From Nonomuraea africana (GTDB taxonomy: Bacteria; Actinomycetota; Actinomycetes; Streptosporangiales; Streptosporangiaceae), in contig NZ_JADBEF010000001.1 of NCBI RefSeq assembly GCF_014873535.1, forward strand, positions 5,270,001-5,334,000: a stretch of DNA of 64,000 bases. Reading direction: 5' to 3'. The notes under the pieces are model-generated. The model was not told the origin of the DNA, made no database searches, and saw nothing but the letters and a program-made list of their open reading frames with translations. Within the stretch, counting starts at the first letter, position 1, and the number at the start of each line of letters is the position of its first letter. Below, piece after piece: positions 1 through 8,670 of this stretch. The position numbers and the translations under genes are program-made.

Positions 1-1441
1 GGAGCTCCGCCTGCCTGATCAGCCCCAGGTACTCGTTGTTGATCATCACGATGACGAACGGGATCCGGTACTGCGCGGCGACCGCGACCTCCTCCATCAG
101 GAACTCGAAGGAGTAGTCGCCGACGACCGCGACGACCTGGCGTTCGGGGTGGGCGACCTTGACCCCCATCGCGGCGGGAACCTCCCAGCCCAACGGCCCC
201 GCCTGGCCGCAGACGAGGTAGCGCCTGGGCAGGTAGGTCTTCTGGAACTGGCCCGACCAGATCTGGTAGAGGCCGATGGCGGTGACGAAGGTGGTGTCCC
301 TGCCGAAGAAGTCGTTGATCTCCCTGAAGATCCTGGGCGGTTTGATCGGCACGTCGTCGAAGTCGTCCCTGCGGGGCAGGCTCTCCCTGAGCGTGGCGAC
401 CCTGCGCGACCACTTCTCCCTGGCCTTGGACGGAACGTCCTCCTCCCGCGCCGCCTCGGCGAGGGACTTCAGGAACGGCCTGGCGTGCGAGACGATGCCG
501 AGGTCGGGCTCGAAGACCTTGCCGAGCTGGGTGGGCTCGATGTCGACGTGGACGAACGTGCGGCCCTTGCGGTAGACCTCCAGATCGCCGGTGTGCCTGT
601 CGCCGAACCTGGCGCCCACCGCCAGCACGAGGTCGCTCTCGAGGAAGGCCGCGTTGCCCCATCTGGTGTGCGTCTGGACCCCCGCCATGCCCGCGAACAG
701 CGCGTGGTCCTCGGGGAAGGCGCCCTTGCCCATCAGCGTCACCTGGACGGGGATCCGCAGCCGCTCGGCCACCTGCCGCAGCTCCTCGGCGGCGTCGCCG
801 ATCACCACCCCTCCGCCGGCCAGGATGATCGGACGTTTGGTTTGCCGGATGGCCTCGAGGGCCTTCCGCACCAGGCTCGGCCGCGGCCCCGGCACCTCCA
901 CCGGCAGCGGCGCGTCCAGCGCGGGGTCATAGAGGCAGGTGCCGCGCTGCACGTCGATCGGCAGGTCGATGAGGACCGGCCCCGGACGGCCCGACCTGGC
1001 GATCCTGAACGCCTCGCGGAACACCCACGGCGCCTGGGCAGGCTCCTTGAGCTGCACCGCCCATTTCGTCACCGGCTTGGCGATCTCCACGATGTCGACC
1101 GCCTGGAACGCCTCCTGGTGCAGCTTGTCCGTGGCGGCCTGGCCGGTGACGCAGATCATCGGGATGGAGTCCGCCAGCGCGGTGTAGAGGCCGGTGATCA
1201 TGTTCGTCCCGGCCGGGCCGCTCGTGCCGATGCTGACGCCGACGTTGCCCGTCACCCTGGCCCAGCCGTCGGCCGCGTGCGTGCCGCCCTCCTCGTGTCG
1301 GACCGTGATGTGGCGGATCGAGCTGGTGCGCAGCGCCGCGTAGAGCGGCAGGATGGCGGCGCCGGGGATGCCGAAGACGGTGTCGACGCCCTCCGACTCC
1401 AGCACCGCGACGACCGCCTCCATGCAGGGGATTCGTTTCAT
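1..1441 (-). CDS. gcl: Glyoxylate carboligase (tartronate-semialdehyde synthase), C-terminus cut by window edge
   Basis: This enzyme condenses two glyoxylate molecules to tartronate semialdehyde and CO2 using thiamine diphosphate. The visible 480 codons match Gcl throughout: VFGIPGAA near residue 23, AFQAVDIVEIAKPVTKW around residue 120, CGQAGPLGWEVPAA, and the start of the GD(x)nNN cofactor motif (GDYSFEFL, then INNEYLGLIRQ) at the window edge. The family is about 590 residues long, so about 110 are missing. The start at 1441 was chosen because it gives an ATGA overlap with the glxR stop and an N-terminus of the same length as the E. coli protein. One oddity: the position of the unusual Val51 in E. 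coli Gcl is Glu here (Glu50). It is the last visible gene of the sucC-sucD-hyi-glxR-gcl run, and glxR and hyi process its product. Confidence 0.95.
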   Translation of the reverse strand, partial: MKRIPCMEAVVAVLESEGVDTVFGIPGAAILPLYAALRTSSIRHITVRHEEGGTHAADGWARVTGNVGVSIGTSGPAGTNMITGLYTALADSIPMICVTGQAATDKLHQEAFQAVDIVEIAKPVTKWAVQLKEPAQAPWVFREAFRIARSGRPGPVLIDLPIDVQRGTCLYDPALDAPLPVEVPGPRPSLVRKALEAIRQTKRPIILAGGGVVIGDAAEELRQVAERLRIPVQVTLMGKGAFPEDHALFAGMAGVQTHTRWGNAAFLESDLVLAVGARFGDRHTGDLEVYRKGRTFVHVDIEPTQLGKVFEPDLGIVSHARPFLKSLAEAAREEDVPSKAREKWSRRVATLRESLPRRDDFDDVPIKPPRIFREINDFFGRDTTFVTAIGLYQIWSGQFQKTYLPRRYLVCGQAGPLGWEVPAAMGVKVAHPERQVVAVVGDYSFEFLMEEVAVAAQYRIPFVIVMINNEYLGLIRQAEL

Positions 1442-2262
1442 GCCGCGTTGATCCTTTCGATCACCTTCAGCAGGGCGGAGTGGTCGAGCGAGCCGTGCCC
1501 CTGGGCCCTGGCCGCGGCGATGAGCTGGGTGACGAGGGCCGTCATCGGGAGCGAGAGCCCCGCCTGCCTGGCCGCGGCCGTGGCGATGCCCATGTCCTTG
1601 TGGTGCAGGTCGATACGGAAGCCGGGGGTGAAGTCGCGGGCCACCATGGAGTGGCGTTTGAGCTCCAGGACGCGGGAGCCGGCCAGCCCGCCCGCCAGCA
1701 CGTCGAGGCCCTTGCCAGGGTCGACGCCCGAGGCCTCCATCAGCATGATCGCTTCGGCGACGAGGGCGTAGGTGCCGCCGACGACCAGCTGGTTGGCGGC
1801 CTTGACGGTCTGGCCGGCGCCGGGCGGGCCGACGTGGACGATCGTCCGGCCGACGGCCCGCAGGACGGGTAAGGCGGCGTGGAAGTCCGCCTCGGCGCCG
1901 CCCACCATGATCGAGAGGCTGCCTTCGATCGCGCCCCGCTCTCCGCCGCTGACGGGCGCGTCGAGGGCGCGGGGCAGGCGTTGCGCAATCCCCATCGACG
2001 TTTCCGGATTTATCGTGCTCATGTCGATGTAGAGAAGGTTGTCCCCGCCGTACTCGACGATCTCCGGGAGCACCTCCTCCACCTGCGGCGAGTCGGGCAG
2101 CATCGTGATGACCACGTCGGCGCCCGTGACCGCCTCGGCCACGCTCGCGACCGTCCTGCCTTCGGGTCTGAGGTCGTACCCACGGACCTCGAAGCCCGCC
2201 TTGCCGAGGTTCGCGGCCATGGGCGCGCCCATGATGCCGAGACCGATGAAGCCGATCTTCAT
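1438..2262 (-). CDS. glxR: 2-hydroxy-3-oxopropionate (tartronate semialdehyde) reductase
   Basis: A 274-residue NAD(P)-dependent reductase of the beta-hydroxyacid dehydrogenase family, converting tartronate semialdehyde to D-glycerate. The Rossmann signature GFIGLGIMGAPMA is at residues 4-16. The substrate-binding stretch DAPVSGGERGA is near residue 115, and the catalytic lysine lies in GQTVKAANQ near residue 170. The start ATG (2262) overlaps the hyi stop as ATGA, and the stop overlaps the gcl start in the same way, so the three genes should be translationally coupled. An upstream extension of the open frame lies opposite hyi and is ignored. The sequence alone does not exclude a related hydroxyacid, but the neighbours fix the role well. 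Confidence 0.93.
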   Translation of the reverse strand: MKIGFIGLGIMGAPMAANLGKAGFEVRGYDLRPEGRTVASVAEAVTGADVVITMLPDSPQVEEVLPEIVEYGGDNLLYIDMSTINPETSMGIAQRLPRALDAPVSGGERGAIEGSLSIMVGGAEADFHAALPVLRAVGRTIVHVGPPGAGQTVKAANQLVVGGTYALVAEAIMLMEASGVDPGKGLDVLAGGLAGSRVLELKRHSMVARDFTPGFRIDLHHKDMGIATAAARQAGLSLPMTALVTQLIAAARAQGHGSLDHSALLKVIERINAA

Positions 2263-3038
2263 CCGTTCCTCCAGTCGAACGCGCCCTGACCTTCGTGCCG
2301 GTACTCCAGCCCGACGTGGCGCGCGTAGGCGCCGAGCCTGCTGAAGATCTCCCTGTACGGCATGCGTCCGCTGCCCGGGTACCCGCGTCCCGGGTCGTCG
2401 GCGATCTGCACGTGGCCGAACCTGTGGGCCTGGGTGTCGAGGAGTTCCAGCACATCCTCGCCCATGCGGTGCAGGTGGTAGAGGTCGGCGAGGAACTTCA
2501 CGTTGTCCACGCCGACCTGGTCGATCAGCTCGAAGGCCTGGCGGGAGGAGGTGAGGGGGTAGCGCGGGTTCTCGTGGCTGTTGAGCGCTTCGACGACGAC
2601 GGTGGCGCCTATGTCGGCGGCCTTGCGGGCGGCGTGGGCGAGGTTGGCGACCGCTACCTTCCGCCGACCGGCATGGTCTGTCTCGGTGGTGCCGGTCGCG
2701 GCGTTGCCGTACAGGGCGTTGAGGATCCGGCAGCCGAGGCTGCCCGCCAGCTCCACGGCCACGTCCACGTTGGCCAGGAACCTCTCGGTCTGGGTGAGCA
2801 CCCCCCTGTCGCCGTTGGCCATGTCGCCCGCGTCGAAGTTCAAGGCCACCAGCTGGACTCCGGCGTCCTCGATGGCGGAGCGGAGGGCGCGGAGGGCGCG
2901 GGCGGGCGGGGTGGGCCCATCGAACGGCCACCACATCTCGACGGCCGTGAACCCGGCTGCGGCCGCGGCGGCGGGGCGGTCGAGGAGGGGCAGCTCAGTG
3001 AACAGAATGCTCAGATTCACATCGAACCGCAGCCCCAC
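2259..3038 (-). CDS. hyi: Hydroxypyruvate isomerase (start uncertain)
   Basis: A TIM-barrel isomerase of the AP endonuclease-2 fold that interconverts hydroxypyruvate and tartronate semialdehyde. Family landmarks are NLSILFTE at the N-terminus, VVEALNSHENPRYPLTS with a metal-binding Glu, FLADLYHLHRMGE, and GHVQIADDPGRGYPGSG. From GTG 3038 the protein has 259 residues, the normal family length. That GTG has AGGAGG about 10 nt upstream. However, the frame stays open to an ATG at 3263 that forms an ATGA overlap with the sucD-like stop. Using it would add 75 residues, mostly glycine, alanine and valine. I prefer 3038 because the extension has no counterpart in known Hyi proteins. Confidence 0.88.
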   Translation of the reverse strand: MGLRFDVNLSILFTELPLLDRPAAAAAAGFTAVEMWWPFDGPTPPARALRALRSAIEDAGVQLVALNFDAGDMANGDRGVLTQTERFLANVDVAVELAGSLGCRILNALYGNAATGTTETDHAGRRKVAVANLAHAARKAADIGATVVVEALNSHENPRYPLTSSRQAFELIDQVGVDNVKFLADLYHLHRMGEDVLELLDTQAHRFGHVQIADDPGRGYPGSGRMPYREIFSRLGAYARHVGLEYRHEGQGAFDWRNG

Positions 3039-3259
3039 CCCAGACGCTCCTCCTAAGCCCACCCCTCCCTCACCGGTAGCGACGCCCGCCCCACCGAACC
3101 CCGCGACGCCCGCGTCTCCCCCGCTGGAGACGACACCCGTCGCACCGCCGCCGCCGCCCATCCCGGTGGACGCGGCACCTCGTCGGGCCGGTCCTCCCCC
3201 GCCTCCGACAACACCCGCGCCACTGCGGCCCGTGGCGGGGCCGATGGCTCCGGGGGCGG
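3039..3259. repeat. Glycine-coding low-complexity spacer between sucD-like and hyi
   Basis: About 220 bp between two otherwise overlapping genes, made of degenerate GGnGGn/GCnGGn codons. Read on the minus strand in the hyi frame it has no stop and would encode a Gly/Ala/Val-rich leader (GGGGG near its middle, twice). It contains the AGGAGG proposed as the hyi ribosome-binding site. It resembles the insertion between sucC and sucD in character but not in sequence. No clear flanking repeat was found. Confidence 0.6.
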
Positions 3260-4153
3260 TCATGAGGCCTCCCTTGTGGGGCGGGCGAGGACCGACCTCA
3301 TGAGGCGGGCGGTTTCCGAAGGGGTCCTGCCGACCTTGACCCCCGCGGCCTCCAACGCCGATTTCTTGGCCTGCGCCGTCCCCGACGAGCCCGACACGAT
3401 CGCCCCCGCGTGCCCCATCGTCTTGCCCTCCGGGGCCGTGAACCCCGCCACGTACGCCACAACCGGCTTGGTCACGTTGGCCTCGACGAACGCCGCCGCC
3501 CGCTCCTCCGCGTCGCCGCCGATCTCCCCGATCATCACGATCGCGTCCGTGGCCGGGTCCTCCTCGAACGCCCGGAGGCAGTCGATGTGCGTGGTCCCGA
3601 TCACGGGATCGCCGCCGATGCCCACCGCCGTCGAGAACCCGAGATCCCGCAGCTCGTACATCAGCTGGTAGGTCAGCGTGCCCGACTTCGACACCAGCCC
3701 GATCCGCCCGTGCCCGGTGATGTCCGCGGGGACGATCCCCGCCGACGCCTGCCCCGGGCTGATGAGTCCGGGACAGTTCGGTCCGATGATCCTCGTACGG
3801 CGCGCCTTGGCCAGGAACCGCACCGTGTCGTGGACGGGCACACCCTCGGTGATCACCACACAGAGAGGCATCTCCGCCTCGGCCGCCTCCTCCACCGCGG
3901 CCCCGGCGAAGCGCGGCGGCACGAACACCACCGACACGTCCGCGCCCGTCTCGGCCATCGCCTCGGCCACCGTGCCGAACACCGGCACCCTTCGCTCGCC
4001 GAAGTCCACCGACGTGCCGCCCTTGCCCGGGGTCACGCCGGCGACCACGTCGGTGCCCGCCGCCAGCATCCTGGCGGTGTGCCTCGCGCCCTCCGCGCCG
4101 GTCATGCCCTGCACGAGGACTCTGCTGTCCTTGGTCAGAAAGATCGCCATCAT
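3260..4153 (-). CDS. Succinyl-CoA synthetase alpha-like subunit (NDP-forming acyl-CoA ligase)
   Basis: A 297-residue alpha-subunit homologue of succinyl-CoA ligase. The CoA-binding Rossmann domain starts with RVLVQGMTGAEGARHT, followed by GVTPGKGGTSVDF. The phosphohistidine segment is GAIVSGSSGTAQAKKSALEAAGV near the C-terminus, where the active-site His lies in MGHAGAIVSG. The start MMAIFLTKDS (4153) matches the family N-terminus. The frame remains open upstream for 129 more codons to the sucC stop. Its place in a glyoxylate operon suggests a dedicated acyl-CoA ligase (succinate, malate or oxalate as substrate) rather than the TCA-cycle enzyme. This is inferred from context. Confidence 0.88.
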   Translation of the reverse strand: MMAIFLTKDSRVLVQGMTGAEGARHTARMLAAGTDVVAGVTPGKGGTSVDFGERRVPVFGTVAEAMAETGADVSVVFVPPRFAGAAVEEAAEAEMPLCVVITEGVPVHDTVRFLAKARRTRIIGPNCPGLISPGQASAGIVPADITGHGRIGLVSKSGTLTYQLMYELRDLGFSTAVGIGGDPVIGTTHIDCLRAFEEDPATDAIVMIGEIGGDAEERAAAFVEANVTKPVVAYVAGFTAPEGKTMGHAGAIVSGSSGTAQAKKSALEAAGVKVGRTPSETARLMRSVLARPTREAS

Positions 4154-4536
4154 GTACCCGCTTTCATGAACCGACGCCTTGTCGCCGGGAGCCGTATCGC
4201 ACCCAGCCCGTCCCCCCGACCCCCGAACCAGCGCCTCCCCCAACCTCAGAACCGGCGCAACTATCGACCCCAGAACCGGCACGCCCTTCACCTCCACAAG
4301 CGGCGCGTCTTTCGACCCCATCACCGGCGCACCCTTCACCCCCAGAAGCGGCGCGCCCATCACCCGCAGAACCAGCGCGCCCTTCACCCCCAGAAGCGGC
4401 GCGCCCGTCACCATCCCCCGGCCCCAAAGCCAGGGCACCTCCAGAGCCCGAAGCCAGACCATCCCCAGGCACCGAAGCGAGGCCCGCCCACACTGACCGC
4501 CGCAAGCCCCCGCGACCCGACAGTGTCGGATCGCCA

Positions 4537-4539
<3 letters not shown>
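4142..4539. repeat. 387-bp in-frame insertion between sucC and sucD with 24-nt tandem repeats and 11-bp flanking direct repeats
   Basis: The minus-strand string TGATGGCGATC occurs at 4539-4529, where it holds the sucC stop TGA and an ATG-GCG-ATC start, and again at 4152-4142, at the sucD-like start ATG-GCG-ATC. The offset is 387 nt, exactly 129 codons. Between the copies, about 4240-4420 contains seven or eight degenerate 24-nt units (8-codon unit GAPLLGVK on the minus strand; TPRSGAPF on the plus strand). Removing one flank and the insert restores a classic TGATG stop-start overlap. This looks like an insertion or duplication that kept both the stop and the start. Confidence 0.75.
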
Positions 4540-5703
<1,164 letters not shown>

Positions 5704-5731
5704 CGAGACTCCCTATGCGGTTCTTGTAGAC

Positions 5732-5760
5732 GGTATACCGTATGGAATATGACTCGTCCA
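5732..5760 (-). promoter_or_regulatory. sucC-operon promoter with ATACcGTAT operator
   Basis: On the minus strand a -35 (TGGACG, 5760-5755) and -10 (TATACC, 5737-5732) are 17 bp apart. The palindromes GGTATACC (5732-5739) and ATAC-C-GTAT (5735-5743) overlap the -10 box. The same 9-bp core recurs before the ThDP lyase gene, which suggests a shared repressor or activator, most simply the GntR/FCD protein at 10372. Confidence 0.65.
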
Positions 5761-5765
5761 GGCCC

Positions 5766-5807
5766 TCGACAGAACGCCGCCTACCGGATATTCCATACAG
5801 TATGGAA
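5766..5807 (+). promoter_or_regulatory. Transporter promoter with 17-bp perfect palindrome over the start codon
   Basis: TCGACA (5766-5771) and TATTCC (5789-5794) are separated by 17 bp and place transcription start at about 5801-5802, exactly at the chosen ATG, so the message is probably leaderless. The perfect palindrome TTCCATACAGTATGGAA (5791-5807) covers the -10 box and the start codon. A bound regulator would block both initiation and the message 5' end. Confidence 0.65.
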
Positions 5808-7577
5808 AGTGCCTACGTCCGGGACTGGCGCGGCCGCGCCTACCTCGTCTCCGCCCCGCCGCCCGACCGCCGCCGGATGTTCGTACTGGCCTGGGCCTCG
5901 ATGCTGGCCATCGCCCCCATGCAGTACGGCTACGCCGCGGCCGTACCCGCCTTCCTCGCCGGAGGCCGCACCCTGGTGACGGTCCTGCTACCACTGGCCG
6001 CCTGGATCGTCGTCCAGGCCATCACCGCCTTCCTCCTCAGCACCCACCTCCTGACCACACCTCCGCCCAACGGCCACCCCACCACCCCACGAAAAGGCGT
6101 GAAGAGGCTCGAGGACAGCAACCCTCAGGTACGTGCAACCGCCGGTCGCCAGCCACGGACCCGGACGGCCAGGGCGTCACAAGCGGGCGAGTCCGATAGT
6201 CGTAGGCTGCGGATGCGGGCACAGGTGGCAGAGAGCCCCTCGCCTCACAGGCGTGAAGCCGACGACCCCGGGCCCCGGTCACGGACAGCCGAAGAGAGGG
6301 AACCCCGGGCGAGCGACGCCGATGGTCGAGGACCGCGCACGCGGACGATCGAAGACCGCACGCCCCACACGCGAGACCCCCACACGCGGACCGCCGAGGA
6401 CGGGGTGCCCCTCAGGGGTGGGTCCGATGGGCATGGGGTGCGGATTCGGCTGGTGTTGGGGGCGGGGGCCGGTTTGAGTGGGATCGGGTTGGTCACTGTG
6501 GCCGTCAGTGAGGAGCTCTGGGCGCTGCTCCTTGGCTTCTCGTTGCTGGGTGGCGTCGGTGGCGGGCTGGTGTATGGCGTATGCAGTCGGCTGGTCGCCG
6601 GTTGGTATCCGGAGAGGTCGGCGGCCCGGGTGGGCTATGTGACCGGGGCGTTCGGATATGGAGCGCTTCCCCTCGCGGTGGTCGCCGGTGCGACGGCTGC
6701 CGGTGGTGACGGGCCTTGGGCGGTGCAGGTGGCTTTCGCGGTGTGTGCGGTGGTGGCCGTGGTGGCGATCGGGCTGGCGGCCCGGTTCGTACGGCTGGCG
6801 CCGCGCCGGTGGTGGCCCGCGACGGTCGACCCCAGGAAGCACGCCCTGGACGCCACACAGTTGCGGAGGACACCTCCCGCGGTACGCGAGTTCACGCCCG
6901 GACAGGCGCTGCGGACTCCCGCCTTGGCCGTCCTGGTGGGGATCCTGCTCTGTGCCGGGACGATCTCCATCTTCGACGTCGTGATGGTGGCGGCCCTGGG
7001 GGAATGGCCGGCGCTCGCGCTCCTGATCGCACTGAACGGGGCGGGGCGGTCCGGTGCGATGAGGGTCTCCGAGGTGCTGGGGCGGCGGCGGACCCTTGCG
7101 CTGGTGCTTGCGGTGCTCGGGGTCGGCCAGGTGGTGCTGGCGAGCGGCTCGATCATGGGGGGCGCGGTGGTGGCGGGCCTGGGCGGGGGCGCGTTCTATC
7201 CGCTGGTGGCCGCCCTGGTGCGGGAGTACTTCGGTGAGGAGCGGGTGAGCGAGATCCACGGCGTGGTCTACAGCGCCAAGGCGTTGGCCGGTATCGCGGG
7301 TGTCGGTCTCGCGGGAGTGATCCTGGCGGGATCGGCCTTGCTGGGCGGGACCGGCACGCATGGGGGCAGCCCCTCGCCAGGCGGAAACAGTGTGATCGGT
7401 GGAGGCGGCCCGGTGCGGGGAACGGTACTGATGCCTGATCTGCTCAGCGGGGTCGGCCATCTCGGCGGGGCCGGGCTGGGTGGGATCGGTCTGCTGGCCG
7501 GGTGCGTGGCGTTCGGGGCGGCGGCGGCGAGCCTGCGGTTGCGGGTGCCCGGCAGGCCCGTCACGATCCCCGTCTGA
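5802..7577 (+). CDS. OFA-family major facilitator transporter (oxalate/formate antiporter type) with a large loop insertion
   Basis: A 591-residue, 12-helix MFS carrier. The OFA signature is clear: YGVCSRLVAGWYPERSAARV followed by GYVTGAFGYGALP, and later NGAGRSGAMRVSEVLGRRRT. OFA proteins exchange oxalate, formate or similar carboxylates. The family is usually about 430 residues. The excess is mainly a charged, repeat-like segment at about residues 83-209 (genomic 6050-6430) in the loop between helices 2 and 3, where MFS motif A normally lies, plus a short Gly-rich insert near residue 520. Start choice: ATG 5802 fits a leaderless promoter. An in-frame ATG at 5742 would lie inside the upstream operator. 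Divergent from sucC, so it probably imports the substrate of the module. Confidence 0.85.
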   Translation: MESAYVRDWRGRAYLVSAPPPDRRRMFVLAWASMLAIAPMQYGYAAAVPAFLAGGRTLVTVLLPLAAWIVVQAITAFLLSTHLLTTPPPNGHPTTPRKGVKRLEDSNPQVRATAGRQPRTRTARASQAGESDSRRLRMRAQVAESPSPHRREADDPGPRSRTAEEREPRASDADGRGPRTRTIEDRTPHTRDPHTRTAEDGVPLRGGSDGHGVRIRLVLGAGAGLSGIGLVTVAVSEELWALLLGFSLLGGVGGGLVYGVCSRLVAGWYPERSAARVGYVTGAFGYGALPLAVVAGATAAGGDGPWAVQVAFAVCAVVAVVAIGLAARFVRLAPRRWWPATVDPRKHALDATQLRRTPPAVREFTPGQALRTPALAVLVGILLCAGTISIFDVVMVAALGEWPALALLIALNGAGRSGAMRVSEVLGRRRTLALVLAVLGVGQVVLASGSIMGGAVVAGLGGGAFYPLVAALVREYFGEERVSEIHGVVYSAKALAGIAGVGLAGVILAGSALLGGTGTHGGSPSPGGNSVIGGGGPVRGTVLMPDLLSGVGHLGGAGLGGIGLLAGCVAFGAAAASLRLRVPGRPVTIPV

Positions 7578-7738
7578 CCCGAGGAACGAGAAGTGGCGCA
7601 CGACGGGCAGCTGCCGGTGGCCGGAGGGCCTCGGTCGAGGCGGCCCGCGGCCCCGAGGGGATGCTCGAGGCTCGTCTGCCGGAACGACCGGCGCGAGACA
7701 GCACCTGATCTCGCGGGCTCGCCGCCACTCTGCTGATC

Positions 7739-8188
7739 TCAGCGGTCACCCAAGCCGGCGAGATCGTTCACCAAAGAGGTGCGCCGCCACCACGGCACCA
7801 GCTGAACGACGCCGAGCGCCACCTCGACGACGAAGAACAGCCACAGCACCCCCGTGGCGCCGTGGATCAGCGCGTACGCCTGCCACATCGCGAACAGCGT
7901 CCGGGCGACGCCGTCGAGCAATCCGTGCAGGGGCAGGGGCCTGACGATGCGCAGGATGGCCCAGACGACTATGACCGAGCCCATCAGGTTCGCGTACAAG
8001 GTCTGCATCGGGTCGAGGGCGGGCATGACGCCCAGCCCGAGTGCGCCGCCCAACGACGACAGCGCCCCGTGCACCAGGGTGTACGTCCACGGCGTCGCGA
8101 ATCCCGCCGTGACGACGAGGTCGTACCAGGCGCTCGCGCGTACGACGCGAAGGTAGGCGTGGCGGGAAGGGGCGAGAAGACGGATCAC
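7739..8188 (-). CDS. Small four-helix membrane protein, MerR-controlled
   Basis: A 149-residue protein with four predicted hydrophobic helices, ending in a polar tail. I do not recognise the family; a distant DoxX-like fold is possible. GTG 8188 was chosen because AGGAGG lies 6 nt upstream; the open frame extends further but into the promoter. It is divergent from a MerR regulator, and its promoter has the long spacer with a central dyad that MerR proteins remodel, so it is probably the regulator's target. Substrate or stress signal unknown. Confidence 0.7.
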   Translation of the reverse strand: MIRLLAPSRHAYLRVVRASAWYDLVVTAGFATPWTYTLVHGALSSLGGALGLGVMPALDPMQTLYANLMGSVIVVWAILRIVRPLPLHGLLDGVARTLFAMWQAYALIHGATGVLWLFFVVEVALGVVQLVPWWRRTSLVNDLAGLGDR

Positions 8189-8230
8189 GAGGGGCCTCCT
8201 GTGGGTCTCACGGCAACGAAGGCTCACGGT

Positions 8231-8257
8231 AAACAGTGGAGTACGCTCCAATGTCAA
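8231..8257 (-). promoter_or_regulatory. MerR-type promoter with dyad in an over-long spacer
   Basis: Minus-strand TTGACA (8257-8252) is followed by an 18-19 bp spacer containing the palindrome TGGAGCGTACTCCA (8250-8237) and then a weak -10 near 8236-8228. This is the layout of MerR-activated promoters. It drives the membrane-protein gene and faces the merR-like gene. Confidence 0.7.
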
Positions 8258-8279
8258 GCCCGTAATCCGACGGAGGGTC

Positions 8280-8645
8280 ATGCGCATCGGAGAGTTGGCC
8301 GCGCAAGCGGGGATGACCAAGGACACCATCCGGTTCTACGAGAAGGTCGGCCTCGTCACAGCTCGACGGCTGGCCAACGGCTATCGCGACTTCCCGCCCG
8401 AGACAGTGGCCTGGCTGCACTACGTCCGCACCGCGCAGACGCTCGGGTTCTCACTGGCGGAGATCGCACGGCACGGCGAGGAACTGCACGACGCGCCGGA
8501 CTCCGCGGAAAGGCTGTCCGCGCTGTTCGAGGAGAAGATCCACGTCATCGACGCGCGCATGGGCGAGCTCGCCGCCCTACGGGCCGAGCTCACAGCGCGG
8601 GTCGGCACCGGATGCCCCCTGCGGGCGGTCGGCCAAGCCGTCTGA
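8280..8645 (+). CDS. MerR-family transcriptional regulator
   Basis: A 121-residue regulator. The N-terminal winged helix reads MRIGELAAQAGMTKDTIRFY and YEKVGLV, then GYRDFPPETVAWLHYVR and TLGFSLAEI. A dimerisation helix follows, with a single cysteine in the C-terminal GTGCPL. GGAGGG precedes ATG 8280. With only one Cys it lacks the usual paired metal ligands of MerR/ZntR, so the inducer cannot be named. It probably acts on the dyad at 8237-8250 to control the divergent membrane-protein gene. Confidence 0.88.
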   Translation: MRIGELAAQAGMTKDTIRFYEKVGLVTARRLANGYRDFPPETVAWLHYVRTAQTLGFSLAEIARHGEELHDAPDSAERLSALFEEKIHVIDARMGELAALRAELTARVGTGCPLRAVGQAV

Positions 8646-8670
8646 GCCCGGGACGCAGCGGAGCACCCGG

